DNA of 64,000 nt from Thermanaerovibrio velox DSM 12556 (GTDB lineage: Bacteria; Synergistota; Synergistia; Synergistales; Synergistaceae), in NCBI RefSeq assembly GCF_000237825.1, contig NZ_CM001377.1:496001-560000 (forward strand), written 5' to 3'. The position numbers and the translations under genes were made by a program. Each line of letters begins with the position of its first letter. The stretch's first letter is position 1. The notes beneath the pieces are model-generated. The model did no database searches. It had not been told where the DNA came from and saw only the letters and a program-made list of their open reading frames with translations. This document shows positions 7,505-15,869 of this stretch, piece after piece.

Positions 7505-8140
7505 TTGGTCTGCAGGATATTGTTGGTTCGTCACGGCAGGACCTCTTGGAACGTCCAGTACCGGTACCAGGGGCGCACGGACGTGCCCTGTGACGAGGAG
7601 GGTTTGAGGCAGACGGACCTTGCGGCCCGTAGGATCCTGGCCTGGTCTCCAACGGCGGTCTATTCAAGCCCCCTGGTGAGGGCCCGCTGCCTGGGGGAGG
7701 CCGTTTCTTCCCGGTCTGATCTGGAGCTTTTGGTGGACCCGAGGCTAACGGAGATGGACTTCGGCCGTTGGGAGGGTCTTACGGTGAGCCAGATAGAGGA
7801 GGCCTTCGGGGAGCAGTACAGGCTTTGGCGGTCCGATCCGTTTGGCAGGACCCCTCCCGGGGGGGAGGATGCGGATTCCATAAGGGGACGGCTGGAGGAC
7901 TTCGTGGCTTCCTCGGGCATCCTGGAGGAGGAGCGGGCGGTGGTGGTCTCCCACGGCTACGCCCTGCGGGTCTTGCTGGGGGTGCTTTTGAGGGTGAGGG
8001 ACCTCATGGTGTTCTGGCACTTTAGGATGGACAACTGTTCGTTCACCGGGGTTGACGTGTACGGGGAGTTCCGGATGCTCAATTTCGCTAACGACAGGCA
8101 TCACCTGATGGGGAACCCCTTGGCTCCGATCGGAGAGTGA
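7505..8140 (+). CDS. Histidine phosphatase family protein (phosphoglycerate mutase-like)
   Basis: A 211-residue member of the histidine phosphatase superfamily. The phospho-accepting motif LVRHGRTSWN is at the N-terminus, MDFGRWEGLT follows, and the second catalytic His is in VVVSHGYALRVLL. Such proteins include cofactor-dependent phosphoglycerate mutases, alpha-ribazole phosphatase (CobC) and broad phosphatases (PhoE); the sequence does not decide among them. The TTG at 7505 is chosen because GGAGG (7493-7497) is seven bases upstream and the product then starts MVCRILLVRHG; an in-frame TTG at 7484 lacks a site. The gene stands alone between the tRNA terminator and the sigma-factor gene. Confidence 0.87.
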   Translation: MVCRILLVRHGRTSWNVQYRYQGRTDVPCDEEGLRQTDLAARRILAWSPTAVYSSPLVRARCLGEAVSSRSDLELLVDPRLTEMDFGRWEGLTVSQIEEAFGEQYRLWRSDPFGRTPPGGEDADSIRGRLEDFVASSGILEEERAVVVSHGYALRVLLGVLLRVRDLMVFWHFRMDNCSFTGVDVYGEFRMLNFANDRHHLMGNPLAPIGE

Positions 8141-8201
8141 GGGGCCTTTGTGGTAGAATTTCCGTTGAGGTTTTCCCAAGTTTTAAGGGCCTGCGGCCCG
8201 G

Positions 8202-8792
8202 ATGGGGGGTGGTCCCTTGTCTTCGGGGCCCTTGGTGGAAGGTGAATCTCCGGAGGTTGAGCGGGATCTCTGGGAGAGGGTGAGGTCCGGCGACGAGGAT
8301 GCCCGGGAGGAGGCGATCCTATCCATGAGGCCCATGGTGTTCTGGCTGGCCAAGCGGATAGGTGCTCCTGGGGTTCTTCAGGATCTGGTTCAAGAGGGCA
8401 TGGTGGGCCTCATAGAGGCGGTGGACAACTTCGATCCCTCCAGGGGGCTTAAGTTTTCCACCTATGCCTACTACCGGATAAGGGGGAGGATGATAAACTT
8501 CCTCACCCGGGTGGAGGCCCCCTCCCCGATCCCGGTGGAGGACTCGGTGCTGGAGGAGCGCACGGTTCCCCTTATGCCCGGTGTGGATTCGGTGGACTGG
8601 GCGGTGGATCTGGAGCTTGCCATGGGAATCCTTTCGGATAGGGAGAGCTCGGTGGTTCGCGCCCTGGTGCTGGAGGACAGGAGCGCCAAGGAGGTGGCGG
8701 AATCCAAGGGGTTGGACGTGAGCTATATCCACAAGATAAGGCGCAGGGCCCTGGCGAAGCTCCGGGAGGTTTTAGGTCACGGGGCCACTTAG
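8202..8792 (+). CDS. Sigma-70 family RNA polymerase sigma factor
   Basis: A 196-residue alternative sigma factor with region 2 (LVQEGMVGLIEAVDNFDPSR, then LKFSTYAYYRIRGRMINFL) and a short C-terminal region 4 with a helix-turn-helix (SAKEVAESKGLDVSYIHKIR). It is smaller and clearly distinct from the FliA-type factor at 677, and its domain set (regions 2 and 4) resembles small group 3 or ECF-like factors. It is followed by a single-span membrane protein and then bamA, so a role in envelope gene control is plausible but inferred. The ATG at 8202 has only a weak ribosome binding site; a TTG at 8217 preceded by GGGGGG is an alternative. Confidence 0.85.
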   Translation: MGGGPLSSGPLVEGESPEVERDLWERVRSGDEDAREEAILSMRPMVFWLAKRIGAPGVLQDLVQEGMVGLIEAVDNFDPSRGLKFSTYAYYRIRGRMINFLTRVEAPSPIPVEDSVLEERTVPLMPGVDSVDWAVDLELAMGILSDRESSVVRALVLEDRSAKEVAESKGLDVSYIHKIRRRALAKLREVLGHGAT

Positions 8793-8803
8793 GACCTTCG
8801 GTT

Positions 8804-8832
8804 CGGGATAACTTCAGGTGATAGGTATCCCG
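8804..8832. repeat. Inverted repeat between sigma-factor and membrane-protein genes
   Basis: CGGGATA (8804-8810) and TATCCCG (8826-8832) form a seven-base inverted repeat with a 15-base spacer, 21 bases before the next GTG start. There is no T-run, so it is not a terminator; an operator or mRNA hairpin is possible. Confidence 0.35.
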
Positions 8833-8852
8833 GGGGGGTTGGTGATGCTTCT

Positions 8853-9473
8853 GTGAGCTTAGAGCTGGAGGTTCGTTTAAAGAGGGTGAGGCGCTGGCTG
8901 GATCGTCTTACGAGGGCGGTTGAATCCTCCATGTGGGAGAGCGCCGCGGCGGAGAGCCAGTGTCTAGAGGCGGAGGTCCGGTCCTTGCGGGAGCACCTTT
9001 GGGGGTTAGCGGCTGGGGTGGTGCCCAGGAGATCTCCCTTGAGGCCCTTTGGACTGGGCATGGCGCTGGGTTTGTCGCTGATCCTGGCCACCGGGGACCC
9101 CGTATCGCTTAGTGATATGGGACCCTGGGGGCGCGGTTTTAGGACCTCCTTGGGGTCTTCGGAGAAGCTTGCGGCTAGGCCCTTGGGGGATCAGCCCCGC
9201 GAGGCTGTTCGGCGGGAGGTCCAGGTGGTGCCTCCGCCGGTGGTCCCCTTGAGGCCCGCGGAGGCGGTGGGGGCGGACCGGTCCCGGGGTGAGGGGGTGC
9301 CTCATAAGGGCAAAAGCCTTGCAGTGGACCCGGGGGGTAAGGCTTCGGGGCCTGGGAAGCGGTCCTCCGATGTTAAGGTCCCCGCGGCTTCCGGGGTGGG
9401 CGGTTCTACGGTTTCCCTTGAGGAGGCCATTATGCTTTTGAGGGCGGGGCAGAGGGCTTTGGAGGGCCAGTGA
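8853..9473 (+). CDS. Single-span membrane protein next to the sigma factor
   Basis: Encodes 206 residues starting at GTG. The first 65 residues are charged and helical (LELEVRLKRVRRWLDRLTRA), then there is one hydrophobic segment at about residues 69-82 (FGLGMALGLSLILA). The remaining 120 residues are Pro-, Gly- and Ser-rich and would be outside the cytoplasm. No cleavable signal is seen. The topology of a cytoplasmic N-terminal domain, one membrane span and an extracytoplasmic tail, encoded directly after a sigma factor, resembles membrane-bound anti-sigma factors, but no zinc-binding or other anti-sigma motif is visible. It could equally be an unrelated envelope protein. Confidence 0.65.
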   Translation: MSLELEVRLKRVRRWLDRLTRAVESSMWESAAAESQCLEAEVRSLREHLWGLAAGVVPRRSPLRPFGLGMALGLSLILATGDPVSLSDMGPWGRGFRTSLGSSEKLAARPLGDQPREAVRREVQVVPPPVVPLRPAEAVGADRSRGEGVPHKGKSLAVDPGGKASGPGKRSSDVKVPAASGVGGSTVSLEEAIMLLRAGQRALEGQ

Positions 9474-9599
9474 TCCGGCCCTCGGGGGTTATGGGCGTCC
9501 CTTGAGGTTCGTGGTGTGCTTGTTTTGCTTCCCCGTTGCCGGCCTTTTCGTGGGTTAGGGGGGAGTGAAAAGACAAAACCGAGAGGATGTGGTTGACCC

Positions 9600-11336
9600 G
9601 TGAGGGTGTGGCGGAGTTTTTTATTCCTCTTTGTCTTTCTCGCGGCTTGTGCGATCCCCGCTTTCGGGGATGAGGGTGTCGCCATAGTGTCCCTTGACGT
9701 GGAGGGGTTGGATAAGACGGTTCCCTCTTACGTTTTGGGGGTGGTTTCCTCCAAGGTTGGGGAGGTGGTGAGCCCGGACAAGCTGGACAGGGACAGGGAA
9801 GCGGTGTATGACCTGGGGTTCTATGAGACCGTGGACTACCGGGTTGAGGACGTTCAGGGGGGTGCCCGGGTGGTATTCCAGGTGAAGGAGAACCCGGTGG
9901 TGCAGGCGTTGAAGTTCAAGGGCAACTCCGCTTACCGGGAGGAGGAGTTGAAGGTCCTCTGTTTCACCGCTCCGGGGAACATATTCAACCGGGTGTTCTT
10001 TAGGAACGACCTTCAACGCATCACCGACAAGTACCGCAAGGACGGTTACGTTATGATGCGGGTCCAGGACGTGGAGATAAAGGACGGGGTAGTGGAGGTG
10101 ACCATACTGGAGCCCCGGGTGGGGGAAGTGGTCATCCAGGGCAACAAGAAGACCAAGGACTACGTCATCCGCCGGGAGATCAAGATCGCCAAGGGGGACC
10201 TCTTCAACGCCACGGTTTTAAGGCACTCCCTGAACCGTCTGCAGGCTAAGGGGTACTTCGAGGACGTGAGCGTTGGGTTTGAGCCCACGGAGGACCCGGG
10301 GGTGATGGATCTAATAGTTACCCTTGAGGAGGCCAAGACCGGGAAGCTTGGGCTTTCCATCGGGCATGGCAGCCAGAGCGGCTGGAGCGGGGGGTTGAGC
10401 TTCCAGGACAGCAACTGGCAGGGTTTGGGGACCAACCTTTCCGTGGGTTTTGAGCTGGGGGACAACGAGCAGTACTGGGGGTACTACTCCCAGCCCTACA
10501 TGGATCAGGACACCTATTCGTGGAACCTGGGGGTCTACAAGAAGAAGTGGACCGATTACGACTACTACAAGAACAACGTTTGGAAGTTCACCTACGACCA
10601 GGAGAAGACCGGTGCTTACATCGGGGCGGGGAAGAAGTTCCGGGGCAACGATCAGCTGAGCTGGTTCGTAACCCTGGACTGGCACAAGGTGGATAACGTG
10701 ATAACCTCCGGGGATGCCACCGATGAGGAGAAGCGGGAGCTGGAGGATGGGTCCAACGCGTCGGTGACCGTTAGCGTGACCAGGAACACATTGGATCCTT
10801 ACCTGTCTTATCCCAAGGGTGATGTGGAGACCCTTAACTTCGAGAAGGGTTTTACCGGTCTTGGTGGGGATTGGGACTACACTAAGTACTGGCTTGAGGC
10901 TCGGTACTATGCCCCGCTGTTCAAGCTGATGGAGTACCTGGACTTTGGTTCCAAGGGGGAGGACAACCCCTTGCTGTTCGCCCTGCGGGCCCGGGCGGGT
11001 TGGGGTGAGGGGGACGTGCCATGGGGGGAGATGTACGTGGTCGGGGGAGCCAACTCCCTGAGGGGTTACAAGGACAACTACTTCCGGGGGGAGGAGATGT
11101 TCCTCCTCAACGCGGAGGTTCGGATCCCCATGGACGACAACATAAGCCTGGTGTTCTTCTACGATGCCGGCAAGGCCTGGAAGAAGGCGGACAACCAGGG
11201 CATGGACCTTTCGGATCTTTCCAGCTCCAAGGGGATAGGCATAAGGGTGAAGACCCCGTTGGGGAACATGCGGTTGGATTTCGCCCAGGGAGACGATGAA
11301 TCCAGGACTCATTTCGGGTTTGGGGACATGTTCTAG
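9600..11336 (+). CDS. bamA: Outer membrane protein assembly factor BamA (Omp85)
   Basis: Core of the machine that folds and inserts beta-barrel proteins into the outer membrane. Residues 1-23 form a signal peptide (FLFLFVFLAACAIPAFG). Three POTRA domains follow (about 24-97, 98-171, 172-245; note VIQGNKKTKDYVIRREI), compared with five in E. coli. The C-terminal Omp85 barrel runs from about 246 to 578 and contains the lid-like motif VVGGANSLRGYKDN, ending in Phe as usual for outer membrane proteins. The GTG start gives MRVWRSFLF. It lies just upstream of the lipid A cluster, the arrangement also known from diderm Firmicutes. The three-POTRA form is a shorter variant. Confidence 0.93.
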   Translation: MRVWRSFLFLFVFLAACAIPAFGDEGVAIVSLDVEGLDKTVPSYVLGVVSSKVGEVVSPDKLDRDREAVYDLGFYETVDYRVEDVQGGARVVFQVKENPVVQALKFKGNSAYREEELKVLCFTAPGNIFNRVFFRNDLQRITDKYRKDGYVMMRVQDVEIKDGVVEVTILEPRVGEVVIQGNKKTKDYVIRREIKIAKGDLFNATVLRHSLNRLQAKGYFEDVSVGFEPTEDPGVMDLIVTLEEAKTGKLGLSIGHGSQSGWSGGLSFQDSNWQGLGTNLSVGFELGDNEQYWGYYSQPYMDQDTYSWNLGVYKKKWTDYDYYKNNVWKFTYDQEKTGAYIGAGKKFRGNDQLSWFVTLDWHKVDNVITSGDATDEEKRELEDGSNASVTVSVTRNTLDPYLSYPKGDVETLNFEKGFTGLGGDWDYTKYWLEARYYAPLFKLMEYLDFGSKGEDNPLLFALRARAGWGEGDVPWGEMYVVGGANSLRGYKDNYFRGEEMFLLNAEVRIPMDDNISLVFFYDAGKAWKKADNQGMDLSDLSSSKGIGIRVKTPLGNMRLDFAQGDDESRTHFGFGDMF

Positions 11337-12585
11337 CCTCTCATTTAGGGCTTGGGGGGTTAGTCTCCTGCGGGGGGCTGCGGCTCTTGCCGCGGCCCTT
11401 CTTTTGGCCCTTGGGGCTCCCTCCGCGGCCTTTTGTGCGGACGTCTTCGTCCATGGGGTTCCCGGCTGGCTCGCCGAGGGGGTATCCAGGACCGTTTCGG
11501 CGGTCTGGGACGAGATGGGGGAGCGCCGGTCCGTGGAGGAGCGGCTCAAGCTGTTGGACCTGGTGTGTTCCCGGCTGTTCGAGGGGTATGCCTTTTCGTC
11601 CGCCTACAGGGACGGTGGTTTGGAGGTCCGTTTGAGGCCTCTGGAGAGGGTTGTTTGGTCCGTGGACGTGAAGGCCGGCGAGTGGAGGGAGCCGGTTGAC
11701 CGTTGGCTTAGGGAGGACCTGGGAGCCCTTAAGGAGCGTCTTCAGGGGGAGGTAGACGGGGTCCCCGGGGAGGCGTTTCTGTGGGGCAGGAGGTACCTGG
11801 AGGTCCTTCTGGCCTCGTTGGCCCGAGAGATGCTTCCCGGTTGGAGGCTGGAGGCGTCCCCCGGTAGGGGGGTGTTGGAGGTGAGGGCCTATCCTTCCCA
11901 GCCGCTGGTGTTGGCGGTGAACCCCCGGATGAGGTCCTCCACGCTGCCGGCGGTCCTCATGGACCGGGTGAAGGACGAGATATCCATGGGGGCTTCGGCC
12001 TTCGTGGGGCTTCCGGTGGAGTATCTTCGATGGAAGGCCGGTGAGGCCGCATCGTATGTAAGGGGGCTTGCGGAGTCCGGGGACAGGGAGGAGGCCCTAT
12101 GCCTTGCTGCCAAGGTGGACCTGAAGCCCGCTCCCTTGGGGGAGATGGACGTAAGGGTTGACAGCAGGAGGTACGTCATATGGGCCTGGGTGGCGGCTCA
12201 CGCCGGATCTGACCAGAGGTCCAGCGAGGGGGGGCTTCACCTTGGAAGGAGGGTCCAGATATTCCCGTCCTGGGACATGGAGGCCTACGGGGAGTGGGTG
12301 CTTGACGGGAGGGATCTGTCCCTGGAGAGCCGCTGGGGGCTCCGGTGGCAGGTGATGAGGTACCTTTGGGCTGGGGTGGAGCTGTCGTACCCGGGGGCGG
12401 AGCTGTTCTTCCGGGTTGACACGGAGCTTCTGGCGGACGACTTTTACTGGTACGCCGCGTGGGGGGATGGCGGTCGGCGCCGGGGGGGGTTGGGCCGTCG
12501 GGTGTCCGAGACCTTTTCGGTGGAGCTTTATTACGATTCCGGGGACGAGGATTCCCTGAGTTTGAAGTTCCTCAACAACCTGTGA
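11296..12585 (+). CDS. Exported protein of unknown function between bamA and lpxD
   Basis: Up to 429 residues; the frame opens at an ATG inside the bamA 3' end, 41 bases before its stop. A signal-peptide-like segment (AAALAAALLLALGAPSAAFC) occupies about residues 28-47, which supports export. The mature part has several stretches of alternating hydrophobic residues (YLWAGVELSYPGAELFFRV, DDFYWYAAWG) that look like beta strands. This is the position where some diderm OM clusters carry Skp/OmpH, but length and composition do not fit Skp. A periplasmic or outer-membrane assembly partner is a reasonable guess, no more. The exact start is uncertain because of the long N-terminal extension before the signal segment. 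Confidence 0.7.
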   Translation: MNPGLISGLGTCSSLSFRAWGVSLLRGAAALAAALLLALGAPSAAFCADVFVHGVPGWLAEGVSRTVSAVWDEMGERRSVEERLKLLDLVCSRLFEGYAFSSAYRDGGLEVRLRPLERVVWSVDVKAGEWREPVDRWLREDLGALKERLQGEVDGVPGEAFLWGRRYLEVLLASLAREMLPGWRLEASPGRGVLEVRAYPSQPLVLAVNPRMRSSTLPAVLMDRVKDEISMGASAFVGLPVEYLRWKAGEAASYVRGLAESGDREEALCLAAKVDLKPAPLGEMDVRVDSRRYVIWAWVAAHAGSDQRSSEGGLHLGRRVQIFPSWDMEAYGEWVLDGRDLSLESRWGLRWQVMRYLWAGVELSYPGAELFFRVDTELLADDFYWYAAWGDGGRRRGGLGRRVSETFSVELYYDSGDEDSLSLKFLNNL

Positions 12586-12634
12586 TCCGTTTCGGCGGGG
12601 CGGGTTGTGGAGAGGGCGAAAGTTTTCGTCGCAT

Positions 12635-13675
12635 ATGGGGGTGTGGTTCGCCTTGCTTCTTGGGGATTTAGCGGAGGCCATAGGGGGAAAGCCGGTGGGG
12701 GATCCTCTTCGGGAGGTGTCTGGGGTATGCGCTCCATCGGAGCCCGTGGAGGGGTGTGTGGTGTTCCTCAAGGATCCTGGCGTCAAGTTTGACCCTTCCG
12801 GGATGGACGTGGGGGTGGTGGGTTCCAGCGTTCCCCCTGGGGGCTGGGGGGTTGAGGTGGAGGACCTTGGGAGTGCCTGGATAAGGTGTCTTAGGTGTTT
12901 TGAGCCCCCCCTTGTGTTTGAGGGGGTGCATCCCACCGCGGTGATTCACCGGACTGCGCACATCGGGGAGGGGGTTCACGTGGGGCCCTACTGCGTGATA
13001 GGGGAGGGGGCCCGCATCGGGGACCGTTCGTGGCTGCAGGGTCACGTCTACGTGGGGCGTGGTGCCGTTCTGGGGGATGGGTGCGTGCTTTTCGCGTTCT
13101 CCGTGGTTCAGGACCGCTGCACCTTGGGTAATGGGTGCAGGGTGCACAGCGGGGCGGTGATAGGCTGCGATGGTTTTGGTTTTGTGGAGGGGCCTGGTGG
13201 GGAGAGGATAAAGGTTCCTCAGATAGGTACGGTTAGCCTGGGTGACCGGGTGGAGGTGGGGGCCTGTTCCACCGTGGACAGGGCCACCGTAGGGGTCACC
13301 AGGGTGATGGACGGGGTCAAGATGGATGACCACGTGCACGTGGCTCACAACTGTGTTGTGGGGGAGAACTCGGTCTTGGTGGCCTACGCGGGCCTTGGGG
13401 GAAGCTCGAGGCTTGGGAGGTCCGTGGTCATGGCGGCCCAGTCCGGGGTGGGGGATCACGTGGTCCTTGGGGACCGGTGCGTGGTTGCCGCCCGGGGCGG
13501 GGTGGTTAAAGATCTTCCCCCTGGGTCCTTCGTGTCCGGTTTTCCCGCCAGGGATCATCGGGAGGAGATGCGGGTGCACGGCGCCGTCAGGAGGTTGCCG
13601 GATCTCATGGAGAGGTTAAGACGTTTGGAGAGGGAGATGAGGGATCTCAAGGCCCTTTTGGGGGATGAGGGTTGA
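12635..13675 (+). CDS. lpxD: UDP-3-O-acylglucosamine N-acyltransferase
   Basis: Adds the second, amide-linked hydroxyacyl chain in lipid A synthesis (third step). The N-terminal uridine-binding domain (VWFALLLGDLAEAIGGK, ending around VFEGVHPTAVIH) is followed by a left-handed beta helix of hexapeptide repeats. The catalytic-His segment DDHVHVAHNCVVGEN is present, and the C-terminus is a helix (RRLPDLMERLRRLEREM). Length is 346 residues from ATG 12635, usual for LpxD. A TTG at 12605 in frame would add ten residues; neither has a strong ribosome binding site. It overlaps lpxC by one base and starts the core lipid A block. Confidence 0.93.
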   Translation: MGVWFALLLGDLAEAIGGKPVGDPLREVSGVCAPSEPVEGCVVFLKDPGVKFDPSGMDVGVVGSSVPPGGWGVEVEDLGSAWIRCLRCFEPPLVFEGVHPTAVIHRTAHIGEGVHVGPYCVIGEGARIGDRSWLQGHVYVGRGAVLGDGCVLFAFSVVQDRCTLGNGCRVHSGAVIGCDGFGFVEGPGGERIKVPQIGTVSLGDRVEVGACSTVDRATVGVTRVMDGVKMDDHVHVAHNCVVGENSVLVAYAGLGGSSRLGRSVVMAAQSGVGDHVVLGDRCVVAARGGVVKDLPPGSFVSGFPARDHREEMRVHGAVRRLPDLMERLRRLEREMRDLKALLGDEG

Positions 13676-14529
13676 TGAGCCCCTTGTCTTGCAGTTCCTA
13701 CACCCTTGGGGAAGAGGTGTTGTTCCGCGGGGAAGGGCTTCACTCGGGGAATCCCTGCGAGGTGGTGCTCTTGCCCTTTGAGCGTCCGGGGATATGGTTC
13801 CATTCGGACCGAGGTCCGGTGCCCATATGGGAGGTGGGTTTCAGCGGGGGTTTCCGCCGCACCGTGGCGGTGGTTGGGGGTGTTTCGCTTCAGACCCTGG
13901 AGCATCTCACCGCGGCCCTGTGGTGTCTTGGGGTGGGGGGTGTGCTGGTAAGGGTTTTTGGGGGAGAGGTGCCCATAATGGACGGCAGTGCCCTGCCCTT
14001 TGCCCAGGGCATTTTAGGCTCCCGGGTGCCCTCTGATGGTTCATGCTTGGATCCTTTTGAGGTATACGCCCCCATATTGGAGGAAGATGCCGCCGCGGGG
14101 AGGCTCGCGGGGGTGTATCCCTTTGATGGGTTGAAGGTCCTGTGTCTTCTGGACTATCCCGGCACTCCCTTGGGGACCCTGTACCGGGAGGTGCTCGTGA
14201 ATCAGGAGACCTTCCTTGAGCAGATAGCCCCATGCAGGACCTTCGGTTTCAGGGGTGAGGTGGAGGATCTTTTGTCCCGGGGGCTTATACGTGGAGGGGG
14301 TCTTCACAACGCCCTGGTTATAGACCGGGAGGGTCCCATTAACGGGGCTCAAGGCATTGACTTCCGGGAGGAGTGCGTGGGGCACAAGGTTTTGGATGTG
14401 CTGGGGGATCTGGCGTTTCTGGGGCGTCCGTTGAAGGGGGCGGTGGTATCCATGCGCAGCGGTCATGGTATACACCACCGGCTTGTGGCCCGGCTGAGGA
14501 GTCTTTGCCCTCTTCGCGGCGTGTTGTGA
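13675..14529 (+). CDS. lpxC: UDP-3-O-acyl-N-acetylglucosamine deacetylase
   Basis: Zinc-dependent deacetylase, the committed step of lipid A synthesis. The zinc ligands are visible: TLEHLTAALWCLG (His) and GHKVLDVLGDLAFLG (His and Asp). The catalytic SGHGIHHRL motif is near the C-terminus, and VPIMDGSALPF is also conserved. The product is 284 residues, slightly shorter than the E. coli enzyme (305). The ATG at 13675 overlaps the lpxD stop (TGATG); TTG 13672 is an alternative. Coupled translation with lpxD is likely. Confidence 0.94.
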   Translation: MSPLSCSSYTLGEEVLFRGEGLHSGNPCEVVLLPFERPGIWFHSDRGPVPIWEVGFSGGFRRTVAVVGGVSLQTLEHLTAALWCLGVGGVLVRVFGGEVPIMDGSALPFAQGILGSRVPSDGSCLDPFEVYAPILEEDAAAGRLAGVYPFDGLKVLCLLDYPGTPLGTLYREVLVNQETFLEQIAPCRTFGFRGEVEDLLSRGLIRGGGLHNALVIDREGPINGAQGIDFREECVGHKVLDVLGDLAFLGRPLKGAVVSMRSGHGIHHRLVARLRSLCPLRGVL

Positions 14530-14612
14530 TCGGCGCTGGGTCTTCCTCTTCCGCTGGATGCGGCGGCCATGTTGGTTGAGACGGATTTTTCCTTTTGCGG
14601 GGGGTTGATGGG

Positions 14613-15053
14613 ATGGACATATTGAAGATAATGGAGTTTTTGCCCCACCGGTATCCGTTCCTTTTGGTGGATCGGATACTGGAGGTGGCAGAAGACCGGG
14701 TGGTGGGTTTGAAGAACGTCACGATAAACGAGCCTTTCTTCCAGGGGCACTTCCCTGGGGAGCCGGTGATGCCCGGTGTCCTGATACTTGAGGCCATGGG
14801 GCAGGTGGCGGCTTATTTGGTGTCCCGTCATCCCGGGCTGGAGGGGATGACGGCGTTTCTTACGTCGGTGGAGGATGCCAGGTTCCGGCGGCCCGTGAGG
14901 CCCGGGGACCAGCTGATAACGGAGGCTAGGATCCTCAAGATGAGGGGACGCATGGGGAAGGCCTCGGTGGTGTCCACCGTGGAGGGGGAGATGGCGGCTC
15001 AAGCGGTGCTTGGGTTTGCCCTGTCCAAGGCTTTGACGAAGGGGGAAGATTAG
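14613..15053 (+). CDS. fabZ: 3-hydroxyacyl-ACP dehydratase FabZ
   Basis: Hot-dog-fold dehydratase that removes water from 3-hydroxyacyl-ACP in fatty acid elongation, competing with LpxA and LpxD for substrate. The catalytic motif GHFPGEPVMPGVLILEAMGQ holds His and Glu, and LPHRYPFLLVDRI is the usual N-terminal signature. Length is 146 residues. The ATG at 14613 (MDILKIMEF) is the natural start; an upstream TTG at 14595 is less likely. Placement between lpxC and lpxA is the classic arrangement. Confidence 0.95.
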   Translation: MDILKIMEFLPHRYPFLLVDRILEVAEDRVVGLKNVTINEPFFQGHFPGEPVMPGVLILEAMGQVAAYLVSRHPGLEGMTAFLTSVEDARFRRPVRPGDQLITEARILKMRGRMGKASVVSTVEGEMAAQAVLGFALSKALTKGED

Positions 15054-15055
15054 CC

Positions 15056-15862
15056 TTGTCGGTGCAGGTGCATCCAACGGCGGTGGTGAGCTCTGAGGCG
15101 GAGATAGGTGAAGGGGTAGTCATAGGTCCTTACTGCGTGATAGATGGTAAGGTCAGCATCGGGGACGGTACGGTGTTGGAGTCCTTCGTTAGGGTTTGCG
15201 ACTACGTCAAGATAGGTCCCCGTTGTAGGATATACGACCACGTGACGCTGGGGAGGGATCCCCAGGACTTCGGCTTCAAGGGTGAGGAGAGCTGGGTTCG
15301 CATAGGGGCGGATGTGGTGATTAGGGAGAACGTGACGGTTCACCGGGCCTCTGGGGAGGGGAACGAGACGGTGGTGGGTGATGGCACCTACCTGATGGAG
15401 GGTTGTCACCTGGGGCACAACGTGAGGGTTGGGGCCCACTGTGTATTGGCCAACAAGGTGGGGCTTGCGGGGTACTCGACGGTGGGTGACCGGGTGACGA
15501 TCGGCGGCATGGCGGGGGTTCATCAGTTCGTCAGCATCGGCAGGTCCTGCATGATAGGGGGTTTGTCGAAGGTGGTGAAGGACGTGCCGCCCTTTTGTCT
15601 GGCCGATGGTCGGCCTGCCCGGATCCACGGGTTGAACAAGGTGGGTCTTAGGCGTCAGGGTTTCTCCGCGGAGGATCGTTCCCGCATAAGGGGCATATAC
15701 GATGAGCTGAGGACCGGTTCGTTGCCGTTGAGGGAGGCGCTTAGGAGCCTTGGGGAGCGGTTCCCGGATGACAGGTTTGTAATGGAGCTTTTGGAGTTCA
15801 TGGGCAGGTGCAGGCGGGGATGGACCCCTTGGGCCCATCGGTGTGATTCTCCGGAGGAGTGA
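15056..15862 (+). CDS. lpxA: Acyl-ACP--UDP-N-acetylglucosamine O-acyltransferase
   Basis: First step of lipid A synthesis, transfer of a hydroxyacyl chain to UDP-GlcNAc. A left-handed beta helix of hexapeptide repeats (VHPTAVVSSEAEIGEGVVIG) covers the first 190 residues. The catalytic His is in LMEGCHLGHNVRVG, and IGGMAGVHQFVSIG is typical of LpxA. A C-terminal helical domain follows. Length is 268 residues, as expected. The TTG start is two bases after the fabZ stop, with GGGGGAAG upstream. Confidence 0.94.
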   Translation: MSVQVHPTAVVSSEAEIGEGVVIGPYCVIDGKVSIGDGTVLESFVRVCDYVKIGPRCRIYDHVTLGRDPQDFGFKGEESWVRIGADVVIRENVTVHRASGEGNETVVGDGTYLMEGCHLGHNVRVGAHCVLANKVGLAGYSTVGDRVTIGGMAGVHQFVSIGRSCMIGGLSKVVKDVPPFCLADGRPARIHGLNKVGLRRQGFSAEDRSRIRGIYDELRTGSLPLREALRSLGERFPDDRFVMELLEFMGRCRRGWTPWAHRCDSPEE

Positions 15863-15869
15863 GCCTGGG

